From Planctomycetota bacterium (lineage in GTDB: Bacteria; Planctomycetota; UBA1135; UBA2386): a DNA stretch of 64,000 nt. Both the position numbers and the translations under genes were made by a program. The stretch covers positions 1,263,001-1,327,000 of the forward strand of contig JADJWQ010000002.1 of the NCBI GenBank assembly GCA_016716265.1, given 5' to 3'. Each line of letters starts with the position of its first letter. Positions within the stretch are counted from its first letter, which is position 1. The notes beneath the pieces were generated by a model that saw only the letters and a list, made by a program, of their open reading frames with translations, was not told the origin of the DNA and ran no database searches. Positions 63,960-64,000 of this stretch are shown here, in pieces.

Positions 63960-64000
63960 TCAGATCTTCAGGTGGATGCCGCGCCGGTCCATGACCCACA
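63960..64000 (-). CDS. 3' end of an unidentified minus-strand gene
   Basis: The minus strand from 64000 to 63960 reads an open frame ending MDRRGIHLKI-stop. Too short to name. The frame runs off the window. Confidence 0.4.
   Translation of the reverse strand, partial: WVMDRRGIHLKI

Overview
The window is about 64 kb of very GC-rich DNA (near 70% by eye). Genes are densely packed, GTG starts are frequent, and many start/stop overlaps are ATGA or GTGA. The gene content suggests a free-living bacterium of the Planctomycetota type: large secreted proteins of unknown function with conserved Cys/Gly motifs, lamin-tail-domain and HEAT-repeat secreted proteins, planctomycete-style secreted hydrolases and lipoproteins, B12-dependent ribonucleotide reductase, and the non-mevalonate (Dxr) pathway. 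The assignment is inferred from gene families; there is no rRNA or tRNA gene in the window to confirm it. No CRISPR array, intact insertion sequence or prophage is visible.

Layout. 1-8.4 kb (+): 3' end of nrdJ, a small membrane protein, a 1000-residue Ig-like lipoprotein with a zinc-protease motif, a secreted protein, and a transcription-factor-like protein with an RNA-polymerase alpha-CTD fold. 8.7-9.9 kb: a radical SAM/SPASM protein, ending tail-to-tail with a rhomboid-like protein. 10.7-15.4 kb (-): the stress operon prkA - yeaH/yhbH - spoVR, headed by a striking array of three 180-bp hairpin-forming repeats (15.5-16.06 kb). 16.2-21.5 kb (+): two tandem M28 lipoprotein peptidases, an alpha/beta hydrolase preceded by two five-codon mini-ORFs, and a HEAT-repeat secreted protein. 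21.6-27.1 kb (-): a polyamine-synthase-like membrane enzyme, a secreted hydrolase-like protein, purM and a zinc-ribbon NUDIX hydrolase. 27.3-31.2 kb (+): dxr, an RseP-type site-2 protease with four PDZ domains, and a UbiA prenyltransferase.

31.3-37.5 kb (+): three related secreted proteins with a two-domain dCTP deaminase between the second and third. 37.8-39.9 kb: an SDR-type threonine dehydrogenase coupled to a threonine/serine dehydratase. 39.9-44.4 kb: a Tat-exported TIM-barrel isomerase, a secreted galactose-binding/terpenoid-cyclase-fold protein, and a voltage-gated-type ion channel. 44.3-48.3 kb: a degenerate histidine phosphatase divergent from a KaiC-like double-ATPase, then cutC and a SanA/YdcF-like protein. 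48.3-55.5 kb (-): a secreted protein, a nitroreductase coupled to acetyl-CoA synthetase, a lipoprotein coupled to a frameshifted M17 aminopeptidase, and a MoaD-MoaE fusion. 55.8-64 kb: a lamin-tail secreted protein, a GH3/beta-lactamase fusion, a glycosidase-like secreted protein, another secreted protein, and the last codons of an unidentified minus-strand gene.

The window is mostly chromosomal core and cell-surface genes rather than a mobile island. The most unusual signals are the 180-bp hairpin repeat array, the MTVTP mini-ORF chain, a recurring TAG(A/C)CT element placed 7-9 nt before several start codons (possible leaderless transcription), the alpha-CTD protein, and several enzymes that lack a catalytic residue or have fused domains.
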